A stretch of 50,738 bases of DNA, from assembly GCA_011389735.1 (NCBI GenBank), contig JAABTS010000018.1, positions 1-50,738 on the forward strand, in the 5' to 3' direction. The DNA is from Desulfobacteraceae bacterium (GTDB lineage Bacteria > Desulfobacterota > Desulfobacteria > Desulfobacterales > JAABTS01). How positions within the stretch are numbered: the stretch's first letter is position 1; the number at the start of each line of letters is the position of its first letter. This document shows, one piece after another, positions 34,440 through 42,149 of this stretch. Made by a program: the position numbers and the translations under genes. Under the pieces are notes generated by a model. That model searched no databases. It saw nothing but the letters and a program-made list of their open reading frames with translations, and was not told where the DNA came from.

Positions 34440-34751
34440 TCAAGACGCTTTGGTGATGGAGAAAATAGTATTCAGTTTCAAGACGGTGAACAGTTCGAAG
34501 ACTGTTCCGGAGGTGTTTTCGATCCGGATTTTTCCACCGGTGACGGCCAGATCTTTGTAAAACAGGAGCAATTTTCCTATGCCGGCGCTGCCGATATGCG
34601 TCACTCCGGCGAAATCAAAAACGGCTTCTTTTAACGACGAGACATCGAGACTTCTAAAATGCCGTTTCAAATCTTCAGCGCCTCTTTCATCGATATTGCC
34701 CTTTAGTTCGAATCTGGCGCGATTATCATTCTGTGTGACATTAATTTCCAT
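34440..34751 (-). CDS. STAS-domain anti-anti-sigma factor (SpoIIAA/RsbV-like)
   Basis: A single STAS domain of 103 residues: an N-terminal strand (INVTQNDNRARFELKGNID), the loop with the regulatory serine in HIGSAGIGKLL (Ser in the usual position for phosphorylation by an anti-sigma kinase) and the terminal IRIENTSG strand-helix. It is preceded by a strong GGAGG ribosome site. In partner-switching systems the unphosphorylated form binds the HATPase anti-sigma partner. The gene directly follows the gene encoding a PP2C phosphatase and HATPase domain on the same strand, so the two should form one circuit; the sigma factor or other target is not in the window. Confidence 0.88.
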   Translation of the reverse strand: MEINVTQNDNRARFELKGNIDERGAEDLKRHFRSLDVSSLKEAVFDFAGVTHIGSAGIGKLLLFYKDLAVTGGKIRIENTSGTVFELFTVLKLNTIFSITKAS

Positions 34752-34827
34752 AAAACCTCCTGATATGCGTGTTGTTAATCGATCAAACCCGCCTGGCGGT
34801 CAAGAATAATTTCAGGCGAAGTCCGGT

Positions 34828-37023
34828 TTACCATAAAGTGATTGGATTGTTCGTTTCCCGTTGATCTTCGGGCAGCGGATTTTTTCTGAACCATGTGCGA
34901 AGATGCCTGCCGCAGTCGTTCCATGCTGCAGAATCGGCGAAATGTTTGATGATGAAAATGCCCCTGCCGCAAGGTTTTTCAATATTATTATCAAGAGTTG
35001 GATCGGGAATTCGGCAGGAATCGAAACCGGGCCCCTGATCTATAATTTCGAGGTTAAAATCATTCCCGATTCTCCATCGCACGGTAATTGTTTTTTCGGG
35101 ATTTTGTTGATTACCGTGAATCCATGCGTTCAAGACGCCTTCCTCGATTACCATTCGAAGGCGGGCGTCCGGGTTTTCAAAACCGTTGACATTCCAGATC
35201 TCAGCAAGTAACTTATAGGTTTCATCAATAAAATCAGAGATATCGGTCGCATTTTCAGCTTTTATGGTTCGTTCTGAATATCCGTTGTTGTTTTCTATTT
35301 CAAAGCAAAGGAGGGTCACGTCGTCACCGGATGTGTTTATTGGCCCGTTTTCCTCTTTTCCGGAAACGACCTGCTCGCCGCTCAACGCCGCCGCCTGGTT
35401 CAGTACGCCGTCCATAATGTCGGTGACCGGGATTTCGTTTCGATCCTTTATAATATCTTTTACCAAAGAAATCAATTGGTGTGTCGTTATGATTTCGTTT
35501 TTATTCTTTAGAGGCATTTCCGTGAGCCCGTCCGTATAAAACAGAAGCTTATCCCCGATTTTAAGCGCGGTTTCACCATAGGTGAATTCGATTCCGGGAA
35601 CGAAAGCGACAGGCACGTTGCTCCCTGACGCCCCTGTTTCCGGCATTTCAAACACTTCGTTGCCGCGTATGAGCAGAAAAGGTGGATGGCCCGCTGAAAT
35701 AAATTTCATTTCAAGGGTTTCATGGTTTATCTCCGCGGTGATCGATGTAAAAAAATCATCCCGCCTGAACGCCCCCAAACGGCAGATGGTGTCGTTCAAG
35801 GCGGAAATGACGTATTCGATGGAATCGAACTCCGGCCGGTTCAACATTGAATTATGAAGAAGGTCCGTAATAATGCTTCTTAGAACGCAGCTCACTTCAT
35901 GGCCGGACTGGTCTTTGAGGCTGAACACGGTTTTAGCGGATGGATCGCCGGCGACGGTGCGCACAAAAAGATGATCGCCGCCTTCGGCGTAGCACGGCGT
36001 GGAGACGCTGTTCACAAACAGCGCCAGGTTCCGGGGTAATGGAACGTACCGGGGCGGCGGCTGATTCACCAAACCCAGCAGGTTTTTTGCAAGATCGATG
36101 TTCATTTCCTGTTTGTTCATCAAATCCTTGATGTCCGTGATATCGAGCAGGCTGTAAATATAATATTCGTTGTCCCGTATGACGGCCTTGGCGAAAGACC
36201 GGCGGACCTGGATTATCTCCTTGTTTTTTGTTTCCAGGATACAGTCGCCGCCTTTGACGGACCGGCAAAACAGGGGCATCAGATACGTATTGTTGAAATT
36301 TTCATCCTCGATGTCGCTGCATTCGCTTCCCACCAGTTCGTTTTCGGAATAGCCGACCATTTTGCCCACCCAGGGATTGGCGTCGATAATCCGCCTTGTT
36401 CTGGGATCGATAATCAGAACTCCGGTTTGAATCGTGGACATGATGGTCTGCAAGTATTCTTCATTTTCCTTGAGAGCGGCTTCGGAACGTTTTCTTTCGA
36501 TAATTTCCTGTTTTAACAGAGCGTTGCTTCGGGATAGTTCCGCAGTTCGCTCTTCGACCCTCCGTTCAAGCTGCTCATGCGATTTCCTGAGATCTTCGGT
36601 TCGTTCCCTTACCAGATCTTCGAGATGATCCCGGTAAAGTTTCAAGTCAAGATGGGTTCGCACTCTAGCCCGAACTATTCCGGGACTGAACGGCTTGGTG
36701 ATATAATCCACGGCTCCCAGCCGGAACCCTTTGGCTTCTTCTTCCTCTTCGTTAATGGCGGTGATAAAAATGATTGGAATGTGTTTGGTTTCGGCGCCGG
36801 CTTTCAATATCCGGCAGACTTCGTAGCCGTCCATGCCCGGCATCATGATGTCGAGCAGAATCAGGTCGGGCTTTCGGATGGATGTGGCGATTTCAACGCC
36901 TTCCGGCCCGTTGGTGGAAACACTGATATCATAATCCGACATCAGGGTTTCTCCCAATAGTTTGATATTGATCGGCGAATCGTCGATAACTAAAATATGC
37001 CGTTTTTGCTTTTCATTTTCCAT
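34828..37023 (-). CDS. REC-PAS-PP2C phosphatase-HATPase partner-switching regulator
   Basis: 731 residues: receiver (about 8-125; Asp58 acceptor in LILLDIMMP), coiled coil, PAS (about 190-300), SpoIIE/RsbU-type PP2C phosphatase (about 320-577) and a C-terminal RsbW-type HATPase (about 590-715; VIEEGVLNAWIHGN, DQGPGFD, GRGIFI). Phosphatase residues are partly kept: GGD at 348-350, D371 and SGH (371-375), TDGL (497-500), GDD (566-568); the second Asp of the usual GGDxxD is Phe/Val. One polypeptide thus carries both the phosphatase and the kinase/anti-sigma activity that normally sit on separate proteins, under control of a phospho-receiver. It precedes the STAS gene by about 75 bp and follows two small genes. 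Confidence 0.9.
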   Translation of the reverse strand: MENEKQKRHILVIDDSPINIKLLGETLMSDYDISVSTNGPEGVEIATSIRKPDLILLDIMMPGMDGYEVCRILKAGAETKHIPIIFITAINEEEEEAKGFRLGAVDYITKPFSPGIVRARVRTHLDLKLYRDHLEDLVRERTEDLRKSHEQLERRVEERTAELSRSNALLKQEIIERKRSEAALKENEEYLQTIMSTIQTGVLIIDPRTRRIIDANPWVGKMVGYSENELVGSECSDIEDENFNNTYLMPLFCRSVKGGDCILETKNKEIIQVRRSFAKAVIRDNEYYIYSLLDITDIKDLMNKQEMNIDLAKNLLGLVNQPPPRYVPLPRNLALFVNSVSTPCYAEGGDHLFVRTVAGDPSAKTVFSLKDQSGHEVSCVLRSIITDLLHNSMLNRPEFDSIEYVISALNDTICRLGAFRRDDFFTSITAEINHETLEMKFISAGHPPFLLIRGNEVFEMPETGASGSNVPVAFVPGIEFTYGETALKIGDKLLFYTDGLTEMPLKNKNEIITTHQLISLVKDIIKDRNEIPVTDIMDGVLNQAAALSGEQVVSGKEENGPINTSGDDVTLLCFEIENNNGYSERTIKAENATDISDFIDETYKLLAEIWNVNGFENPDARLRMVIEEGVLNAWIHGNQQNPEKTITVRWRIGNDFNLEIIDQGPGFDSCRIPDPTLDNNIEKPCGRGIFIIKHFADSAAWNDCGRHLRTWFRKNPLPEDQRETNNPITLW

Positions 37024-37087
37024 CAGGTGATTACCGCGCGTCTGTCCCCTACCCTCTTTGCCGTAACGAAAAGGGGAGAATTGTCTA

Positions 37088-37450
37088 TCAGGATTCTAAA
37101 GAATTCCAATACTCCGTATCTTCCAATGAAAATTTACATGTCCTCCGATTATTGCCGGATTCAATGACATTGTAGATGAAACGGGCCTTTTTGGTTTCGA
37201 TTTGTTGTTGGAAATTTTCACCAGTGAGTTCCAAAAGCTGTTCGTCCGCCGCTGCTTCGGATTCCAGACGAGCGATTTTATCGAATATTTTGGATGTGAT
37301 CTTTTCAACGATCACGTTTCTGCGATGCTCTCTGGACACCGAATCTTCATGAATCCGCGCAGGGAGGCCAAATTGTTCGCCGTGAGCCTGAGCAAGGCTC
37401 CGGCTATACATTTTCAACACCTTGTGAACCTGATAATCCGAAATATTCAT
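37088..37450 (-). CDS. Small helical protein resembling DVU0524-type FlgM-associated proteins
   Basis: A 120-residue all-helical protein. The N-terminus (MNISDYQVHKVLKMYSRSLA) and the middle (SVSREHRRNVIVEKITSKIF) read like the short 'DVU0524' proteins of Desulfovibrio-type bacteria, which sit near the anti-sigma factor FlgM. This match is from memory and was not searched. No signal peptide, membrane segment or catalytic motif is present. Position 7 bp after the stop of the preceding small gene and 64 bp before the partner-switching gene suggests a shared operon. If the match is right it would link the partner-switch to flagellar regulation; this is inference. The ribosome site is weak. Confidence 0.65.
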   Translation of the reverse strand: MNISDYQVHKVLKMYSRSLAQAHGEQFGLPARIHEDSVSREHRRNVIVEKITSKIFDKIARLESEAAADEQLLELTGENFQQQIETKKARFIYNVIESGNNRRTCKFSLEDTEYWNSLES

Positions 37451-37457
37451 GGTAAGC

Positions 37458-37724
37458 CTACTTTTCTTTCTGAAACAGATATTTAGTGACGATTTTAAAT
37501 GTATTCCTGGCCTCTATTTTATAGTTGGCCTTTTCCTTTTCCTCCAAATTCTCATATGAGGTGGCGCCCGTTTTAATCCATTGGTACACGTAATGGGCGG
37601 GAATAATCATGTTCCCCTCTTTATCCTGCTTGCACCTGGACAGCAAATGGCGCATCCATCTAGACCATTTGCGATGCTCTTCGAGCGCCAAATCTTCTAT
37701 AAGATATTTTTCTTTGATCGTCAT
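37458..37724 (-). CDS. Small protein with HRKW motif, phage-like
   Basis: 88 residues from the ATG at 37724. The frame is open further upstream, but that part translates a repeat half-element (37761-37794) and is not believable as protein. The body has LEEHRKWSRWMRHLLSRC, a basic/aromatic pattern, then IPAHYVYQWIKTGATSY and a charged C-terminus. The HRKW...W pattern with an IPxxxVxxW strand recalls small prophage proteins of unknown role. It lies 7 bp before the start of the next gene. The start choice is uncertain because no clear ribosome site is visible. Confidence 0.5.
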   Translation of the reverse strand: MTIKEKYLIEDLALEEHRKWSRWMRHLLSRCKQDKEGNMIIPAHYVYQWIKTGATSYENLEEKEKANYKIEARNTFKIVTKYLFQKEK

Positions 37725-37760
37725 TTTATTAGCCCGACTCTCTGGTGCTGTTGAACATAA

Positions 37761-37794
37761 TCTGATTTCCGAAAACCTGTATAATCTAATGTTA
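37761..37794. repeat. AT-ended palindromic element, solitary right half
   Basis: The segment cataatctgatttccgaaaa followed by cctgtataat matches the right arms of the MITE-like family (compare 40490-40516); no left arm is present. It lies in the 246-bp gap before the ABC transporter genes. Confidence 0.5.
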
Positions 37795-37970
37795 ACCATC
37801 GTAGAACGAATCTCAATCAAATGTATTAATGCACGTCTTGGGCGATTGTGTCAATATCTTATGGCTTTTCGAGGCCCGACTTTGTTCGGGAGGCTTGACA
37901 TAACTTTAATAAGAATGCATATTACAACCATAATACAGCCGATCATTCATTAGATTTTAATGAGCTGATC

Positions 37971-38762
37971 ATGAAATATCGACCTGATGAATGTTTATGC
38001 TCCAAATTTTTATATAAAATGAACGGTAACGCAGTAGAGGTCAAGAACGTAAGTTTTTCATACACGGGCCGTCCGGTGCTGGAAGATATCACGTTTTCGA
38101 TTCCGGAAAAAGGGTTTATAGCGCTTATCGGGCCTAACGGCGGCGGCAAGACCACTCTATTGAAATTGATGGCGGGCCTGCTGACGCCCGACCAGGGAAC
38201 AATATCCGTTTTCGGATCGCCTCCTAAAAAGGCGTTTCGCAGAATCGGGTACGTCCCCCAGGAAATCCACACCAACAAAGATTTCCCCATTACGGTGGGC
38301 GACGTGGTTTTAATGGGAAGATTGAAACCGTTCAACGGATATGGACGGTCTCGCAAAGACGTGGATATCGTCAGGGAAAGCCTCGAGCAAATGGGCGTAG
38401 CCCCTTTTCATAAAAAGCGGATCGGCGAGCTGTCCGGAGGGCAGCGGCAAAAAGTGTTCATCGCCAGAGCCCTTGCCGGAAAACCGGATATTTTGTTTCT
38501 CGACGAACCGACATCCAGCGTGGATTCTCAATCCCGAAGAGATCTCTACCGCACCCTGAAAGAACTGAACAACTCCGTGACCATCGTGCTTGCAAGCCAT
38601 GATCTTATGATGCTGTCCAATTTTGTCAAGTCCGTGGCCTGTGTCAACCGGACGCTTCATTGCCATGACAACACCTGTATTGAATCCGATATGGCCGACA
38701 CCTATCAATGCCCGATGGAATTGATTTCCGCAAAAACCCTACGCCCCGGCGCCGCGGATTGA
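37971..38762 (+). CDS. ABC transporter ATP-binding protein (zinc/manganese type, ZnuC-like)
   Basis: About 250-263 residues. The first 16 residues of the longer frame are uncertain; an ATG at 38019 (MNGNAVEVKNV) starts exactly at the domain. Motifs: Walker A GPNGGGKTT, Q-loop YVPQEI, signature LSGGQRQKV, Walker B ILFLDEP, D-loop and H-loop (LASHDL). The C-terminal CVNRTLHCHDN is cysteine/histidine-rich, as in zinc or manganese transporters of the ABC-3 group. It is followed 16 bp later by the matching permease. The substrate-binding lipoprotein gene is missing from the window, so it is encoded elsewhere or was lost. No clear Zur or Fur box was identified. Confidence 0.9.
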   Translation: MKYRPDECLCSKFLYKMNGNAVEVKNVSFSYTGRPVLEDITFSIPEKGFIALIGPNGGGKTTLLKLMAGLLTPDQGTISVFGSPPKKAFRRIGYVPQEIHTNKDFPITVGDVVLMGRLKPFNGYGRSRKDVDIVRESLEQMGVAPFHKKRIGELSGGQRQKVFIARALAGKPDILFLDEPTSSVDSQSRRDLYRTLKELNNSVTIVLASHDLMMLSNFVKSVACVNRTLHCHDNTCIESDMADTYQCPMELISAKTLRPGAAD

Positions 38763-38778
38763 AAGAAAGTTTAAATCC

Positions 38779-39621
38779 ATGCTGGAAATCCTTCAGTTCG
38801 AATTTATGAGAAACGCCTTGTTCACCGGCTTGCTGGCCGGGATTACATGCGGGGTTATCGGCTCCCTGGTAATTGTCAACCGGATTGTGTTCATATCCGG
38901 AGGAATCGCTCACGCCGCATACGGCGGCATAGGAATCGCCGTTTTTTTCGGTCTTCCCTACCTGCTCGGCGTCGTAGGATTTTCAATTCTGTGCGCCATT
39001 GTCATGGCCCTGGTAACCCTAAAAGAAAAACACCGGGCGGACACCATCATCGGCGTTATTTGGGCTCTGGGCATGGCCCTGGGCGTCATTCTTCTCGACT
39101 TGACCCCCGGATACAACGTCGATCTCATGAGCTATCTCTTCGGCAGCATATTGACCGTCCCCAAATCCGAATTATGGATGATTTCAGGCGTTACCGTATT
39201 GACCGTCGCCGTGGTTTCCGTTTTTTATCTGGACTTTCAGGCCATGGCGTATGACGAAGAATTTTCACGGCTGAAAGGCGTGCCGGTCAACTTTTTATAT
39301 TGCCTGCTGCTTTGCCTGATCGCTTTGTGCGTGGTTACGCTGATCCGGATCGTCGGCCTGATTCTGGTGATCGCGTTATTGACCATTCCGCCGTATATCG
39401 CTGAAAAATACGCCGGTTCCCTGAAAACGACCATGATCTGGGCGGCCGTGTTAAGCACCTTGTTTACCTGGGCCGGTCTCTGGCTGTCATATACATTGAA
39501 TTTGACATCCGGGGCCACCATTATTCTGGTCGGCGGCTGCTGTTTTTTTATATCCCTTTTCACCGATAAACTGCTTGTTCGCCTTCGCGAAAACGCCCAA
39601 AAATCGGATAAAGCGGCTTAA
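38779..39621 (+). CDS. ABC-3 family metal transporter permease (ZnuB-like)
   Basis: 280 residues with about eight membrane-spanning segments. Family marks: the N-terminal 'FMRNALFTGLLAGITCGVIG' start, VNRIVFISGGIAHAAYGG (the conserved segment near helix 2), and late LTIPPYIA. It forms the channel of a zinc, manganese or iron importer together with the ATP-binding protein encoded 16 bp upstream. The C-terminus is short and basic. No periplasmic binding protein gene is adjacent. The ribosome site is modest (GAAAG about 10 nt upstream). Confidence 0.9.
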   Translation: MLEILQFEFMRNALFTGLLAGITCGVIGSLVIVNRIVFISGGIAHAAYGGIGIAVFFGLPYLLGVVGFSILCAIVMALVTLKEKHRADTIIGVIWALGMALGVILLDLTPGYNVDLMSYLFGSILTVPKSELWMISGVTVLTVAVVSVFYLDFQAMAYDEEFSRLKGVPVNFLYCLLLCLIALCVVTLIRIVGLILVIALLTIPPYIAEKYAGSLKTTMIWAAVLSTLFTWAGLWLSYTLNLTSGATIILVGGCCFFISLFTDKLLVRLRENAQKSDKAA

Positions 39622-39652
39622 AATAATTTATGAATAAGTTTGAAGGAGTATC

Positions 39653-40378
39653 ATGATTTACAATATCGAAGAGAAAAACACCCTGAAAAAACTGGAAAGC
39701 ACCAAAAAAAACGAAACCGGCTATGTGGAAAACGCGTTGCGGCTGCTCATCACCATTGGTACGACTTTGTTTTATCTTCCCTTGATTTTGTTCACTATCG
39801 TCACAACCATCGCCGCCTATATCAGGAACCACGAAAAAGCTCATGAAGACCAGGAATATATCGATATCCAAAACCAGGTGAAACACGAATTCAACTATGA
39901 CCGGATTCATATCGACTGTGAATATGAACAGGACGCCGGCAGTATTTCGTTTAAAATGAATTATCACGCCCTGAAAAGCTTTGCGAACGCCATCAAGACG
40001 GTCTTTTCCGACTCACCGGAAAAGGACCGCCGCCTGCGGGAATTGATAAAGTTTATCGATCCGGTTGAAAAAAACGGATTTCATATCAATTCCGATTTTT
40101 TCTATCCCTATCTGCCCCGTCAAATTGAAGTGGGAACCGCAGAGGGTCCGGTTCGTGTGGACGATGCGGAACGGTTGTATGCGTCTCCTGAATTATGGAA
40201 CCGCATATGCGATGTTTGGATGGAAGTCGCGGACAGCAAGATTCCCAAACTGATCGTACTCGATAAATACCAGACCGACTGGTGTGATCCGGAAAGCAAC
40301 GGCCGTTTCATCATTGAATATATTCCGGATTTTTCGGTCCGGCGGAATAACCGGAATACGGCCAATGCAAACAGTTAG
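39653..40378 (+). CDS. Membrane-anchored hypothetical protein
   Basis: 241 residues preceded by AAGGAG at 6 nt. One hydrophobic segment (about residues 28-58, LLITIGTTLFYLPLILFTIVTTIAAYI) is long enough to be one or two passes. The rest is a soluble domain of about 170 residues with no motif recognised; it contains several aromatic and acidic patches (IHIDCEYEQDAG, FHINSDFFYPYLP). It follows the transporter genes by 31 bp and could be an accessory of the metal importer, but nothing in the sequence shows metal binding. Not recognised in any known family. Confidence 0.65.
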   Translation: MIYNIEEKNTLKKLESTKKNETGYVENALRLLITIGTTLFYLPLILFTIVTTIAAYIRNHEKAHEDQEYIDIQNQVKHEFNYDRIHIDCEYEQDAGSISFKMNYHALKSFANAIKTVFSDSPEKDRRLRELIKFIDPVEKNGFHINSDFFYPYLPRQIEVGTAEGPVRVDDAERLYASPELWNRICDVWMEVADSKIPKLIVLDKYQTDWCDPESNGRFIIEYIPDFSVRRNNRNTANANS

Positions 40379-40418
40379 CATCGGATTCCGAGATAAGGCG
40401 ACACGTCCGTCGCCTGCA

Positions 40419-40516
40419 ACCGGAAATTAAATTTCACAAGACGTGTGATCCGGGATAATACTGTTGGAATCTCCCAAACCGACAGTGAAGTGAAATCTAA
40501 TTTCCGAAAGACTATA
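40419..40516. repeat. AT-ended palindromic element (MITE-like family), short copy
   Basis: Inverted arms accggaaattaaatttcac (from 40419) and gtgaaatctaatttccgaaa (ending gactata at 40516) flank a short centre with gatccgggataatac and caaaccgacag. Same family as 26939-27043. Confidence 0.72.
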
Positions 40517-40758
40517 TCCATTTGGCCGCCCTTATGGGCAAAGGCGTTTAAATCCGTCGCCAGGGTGCGCCTGGCGCGACGATCCACGACGAAATGACTT
40601 GAAATCGTGTCTTTTGGGCTTGATTCTCAATTCGGCCATATCTATTGTTCTTACTCCGCTCTCAATCTTGCTCTAAAGCCGACAATATGTAATAAGGGAG
40701 GTCGCATAAAATAAACGGCATCCTTCATAAACCCAGGAAAGTGGTTGACACTTTCCAC

Positions 40759-40857
40759 GTCGGGATCGGGATCGCTATCGCTATCGGGATCGAAACAATT
40801 CGCTCTCGATAGCGATCTCGATTTCAAAGTGTAAACTGACAGATGAAGGACGCCAAA
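40759..40857. repeat. GATCGC/GGGATC hairpin element with conserved flank, copy 2
   Basis: Inverted copy of 19107-19233, including the flank ttcaaagtgtaaactgacag and the following atgaaggacgccaaa. The hairpin part is shorter here, so copies vary in the number of GATCGC units. The rest of the 604-bp gap 40379-40982 holds no gene. Confidence 0.8.
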
Positions 40858-40982
40858 TAAACTACCGATCTTGCGTGCCTTTATTCAGCGCAATATTGGG
40901 TTGTTTATTTCCAATAACTCCCCTAACCAGTGCATATTTTAACGATCATGTTTGTGCGCTGCATATAAAGGAGCGTAAAACC

Positions 40983-42149
40983 ATGAAGTACGGCAAACGT
41001 CTTGAGCTGAGGAAATTCGTGGCGCCTGAATTCGTTTTCGGCGAGGGCGCGTTGGATCTGGCCGGGCAATACAGTGATAATTTCGGAGCCGAAAAGGTGC
41101 TCATTATTACCGATCCGGGTGTTCGGAAAACCGGATGGGCCGCCAGGGTTGTTTCATCGCTGAACAGTCATGGAATCAATTATGCGGTTTTCGACCATAT
41201 CACTCCAAATCCCAAAGACTATGAAGTCATGGCCGGGGCTGAATTCTATACGTCCGAGCAATGCGACGTCATTATCGCAATCGGCGGCGGGAGTCCAATG
41301 GACTGTGCAAAAGGCGTCGGCGTGGTTACGACGAATCAAAAGCATATATTGAAATTCGAAGGCGTTGACGAAGTGCCCGTGCCGGGCCCGCCGCTCATCT
41401 GTATTCCTACGACCGCCGGAACTTCCGCCGATGTTTCCCAGTTTTCGATCATTACCGATTCTTCCCGGAGGATAAAGATCGCCATTATCAGCAAAACTGT
41501 CGTCCCTGATATCGCGCTCATAGATCCTGAAACCACGACGACCATGCCCCTGGAACTGACCGCCGCCACCGGCATGGATGCGCTGGTTCACGCAATCGAA
41601 GCTTATGTGTCCAATGCGGGTTCGCCTTTGACCGACATGAACGCGCTTGAAGCCATTCGGATCATTAAAACGGAATTGCCCGGAGTCATCCGGAATCCGG
41701 CCAATATGGTCTCACGGGATCGTATGATGCTGGCAAGTCTTCTGGCCGGACTCGCGTTTTCCAACGCCAGCCTGGGACTTGTTCACAGCATGGCCCATTG
41801 TTTGGGCGGACTGCTGGATCTGGCGCACGGCGAATGCAACGCCGTCCTTCTGGAACATGTGGTGGATTTCAATTATGAATCAGCCCCCGAAAAATACCAA
41901 AAAATCGGCGAAACCCTGGGCGCGGATATGAGTGCGAAAACCAGGGACGGAAGAAAAACCGCCCTTCTTGAATACCTGTCTGAATTTCGAAAAAAAACCG
42001 GTATTCATCAACGCCTGACGGATATGGGCGTAAAATCTTCGGATATTCCCCGTCTATCGGAAAACGCCTTCAACGATCCTTGTCTGGCGACGAACCCAAA
42101 ACAACCTACTATCCGGCAGATTGAAAAAATTTATGAAAAAGCCCTCTGA
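40983..42149 (+). CDS. Iron-containing alcohol dehydrogenase (group III)
   Basis: 388 residues from the ATG at 40983, chosen for the AAGGAG at 9 nt; the frame is open further back but has no ribosome site. Class marks: the nucleotide motif AIGGGSPMDCAKG (NAD(P)H binding), PTTAGTSADVS, and the metal-ligand helix region DALVHAIEAYVS and MAHCLGGLLDLAHGECNAV, which hold the Asp and three His ligands. It reduces aldehydes or oxidises alcohols with NAD(P)H; the exact substrate is unknown. The 3' end overlaps the hybrid kinase gene, so they are co-translated; the kinase may sense a redox or alcohol state. Confidence 0.93.
   Translation: MKYGKRLELRKFVAPEFVFGEGALDLAGQYSDNFGAEKVLIITDPGVRKTGWAARVVSSLNSHGINYAVFDHITPNPKDYEVMAGAEFYTSEQCDVIIAIGGGSPMDCAKGVGVVTTNQKHILKFEGVDEVPVPGPPLICIPTTAGTSADVSQFSIITDSSRRIKIAIISKTVVPDIALIDPETTTTMPLELTAATGMDALVHAIEAYVSNAGSPLTDMNALEAIRIIKTELPGVIRNPANMVSRDRMMLASLLAGLAFSNASLGLVHSMAHCLGGLLDLAHGECNAVLLEHVVDFNYESAPEKYQKIGETLGADMSAKTRDGRKTALLEYLSEFRKKTGIHQRLTDMGVKSSDIPRLSENAFNDPCLATNPKQPTIRQIEKIYEKAL

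Noticed and set aside
37764-37820. N-terminal extension of the small HRKW gene
   Set aside because: This stretch is a half copy of the dispersed repeat element, so the downstream ATG at 37724 is a more likely start.
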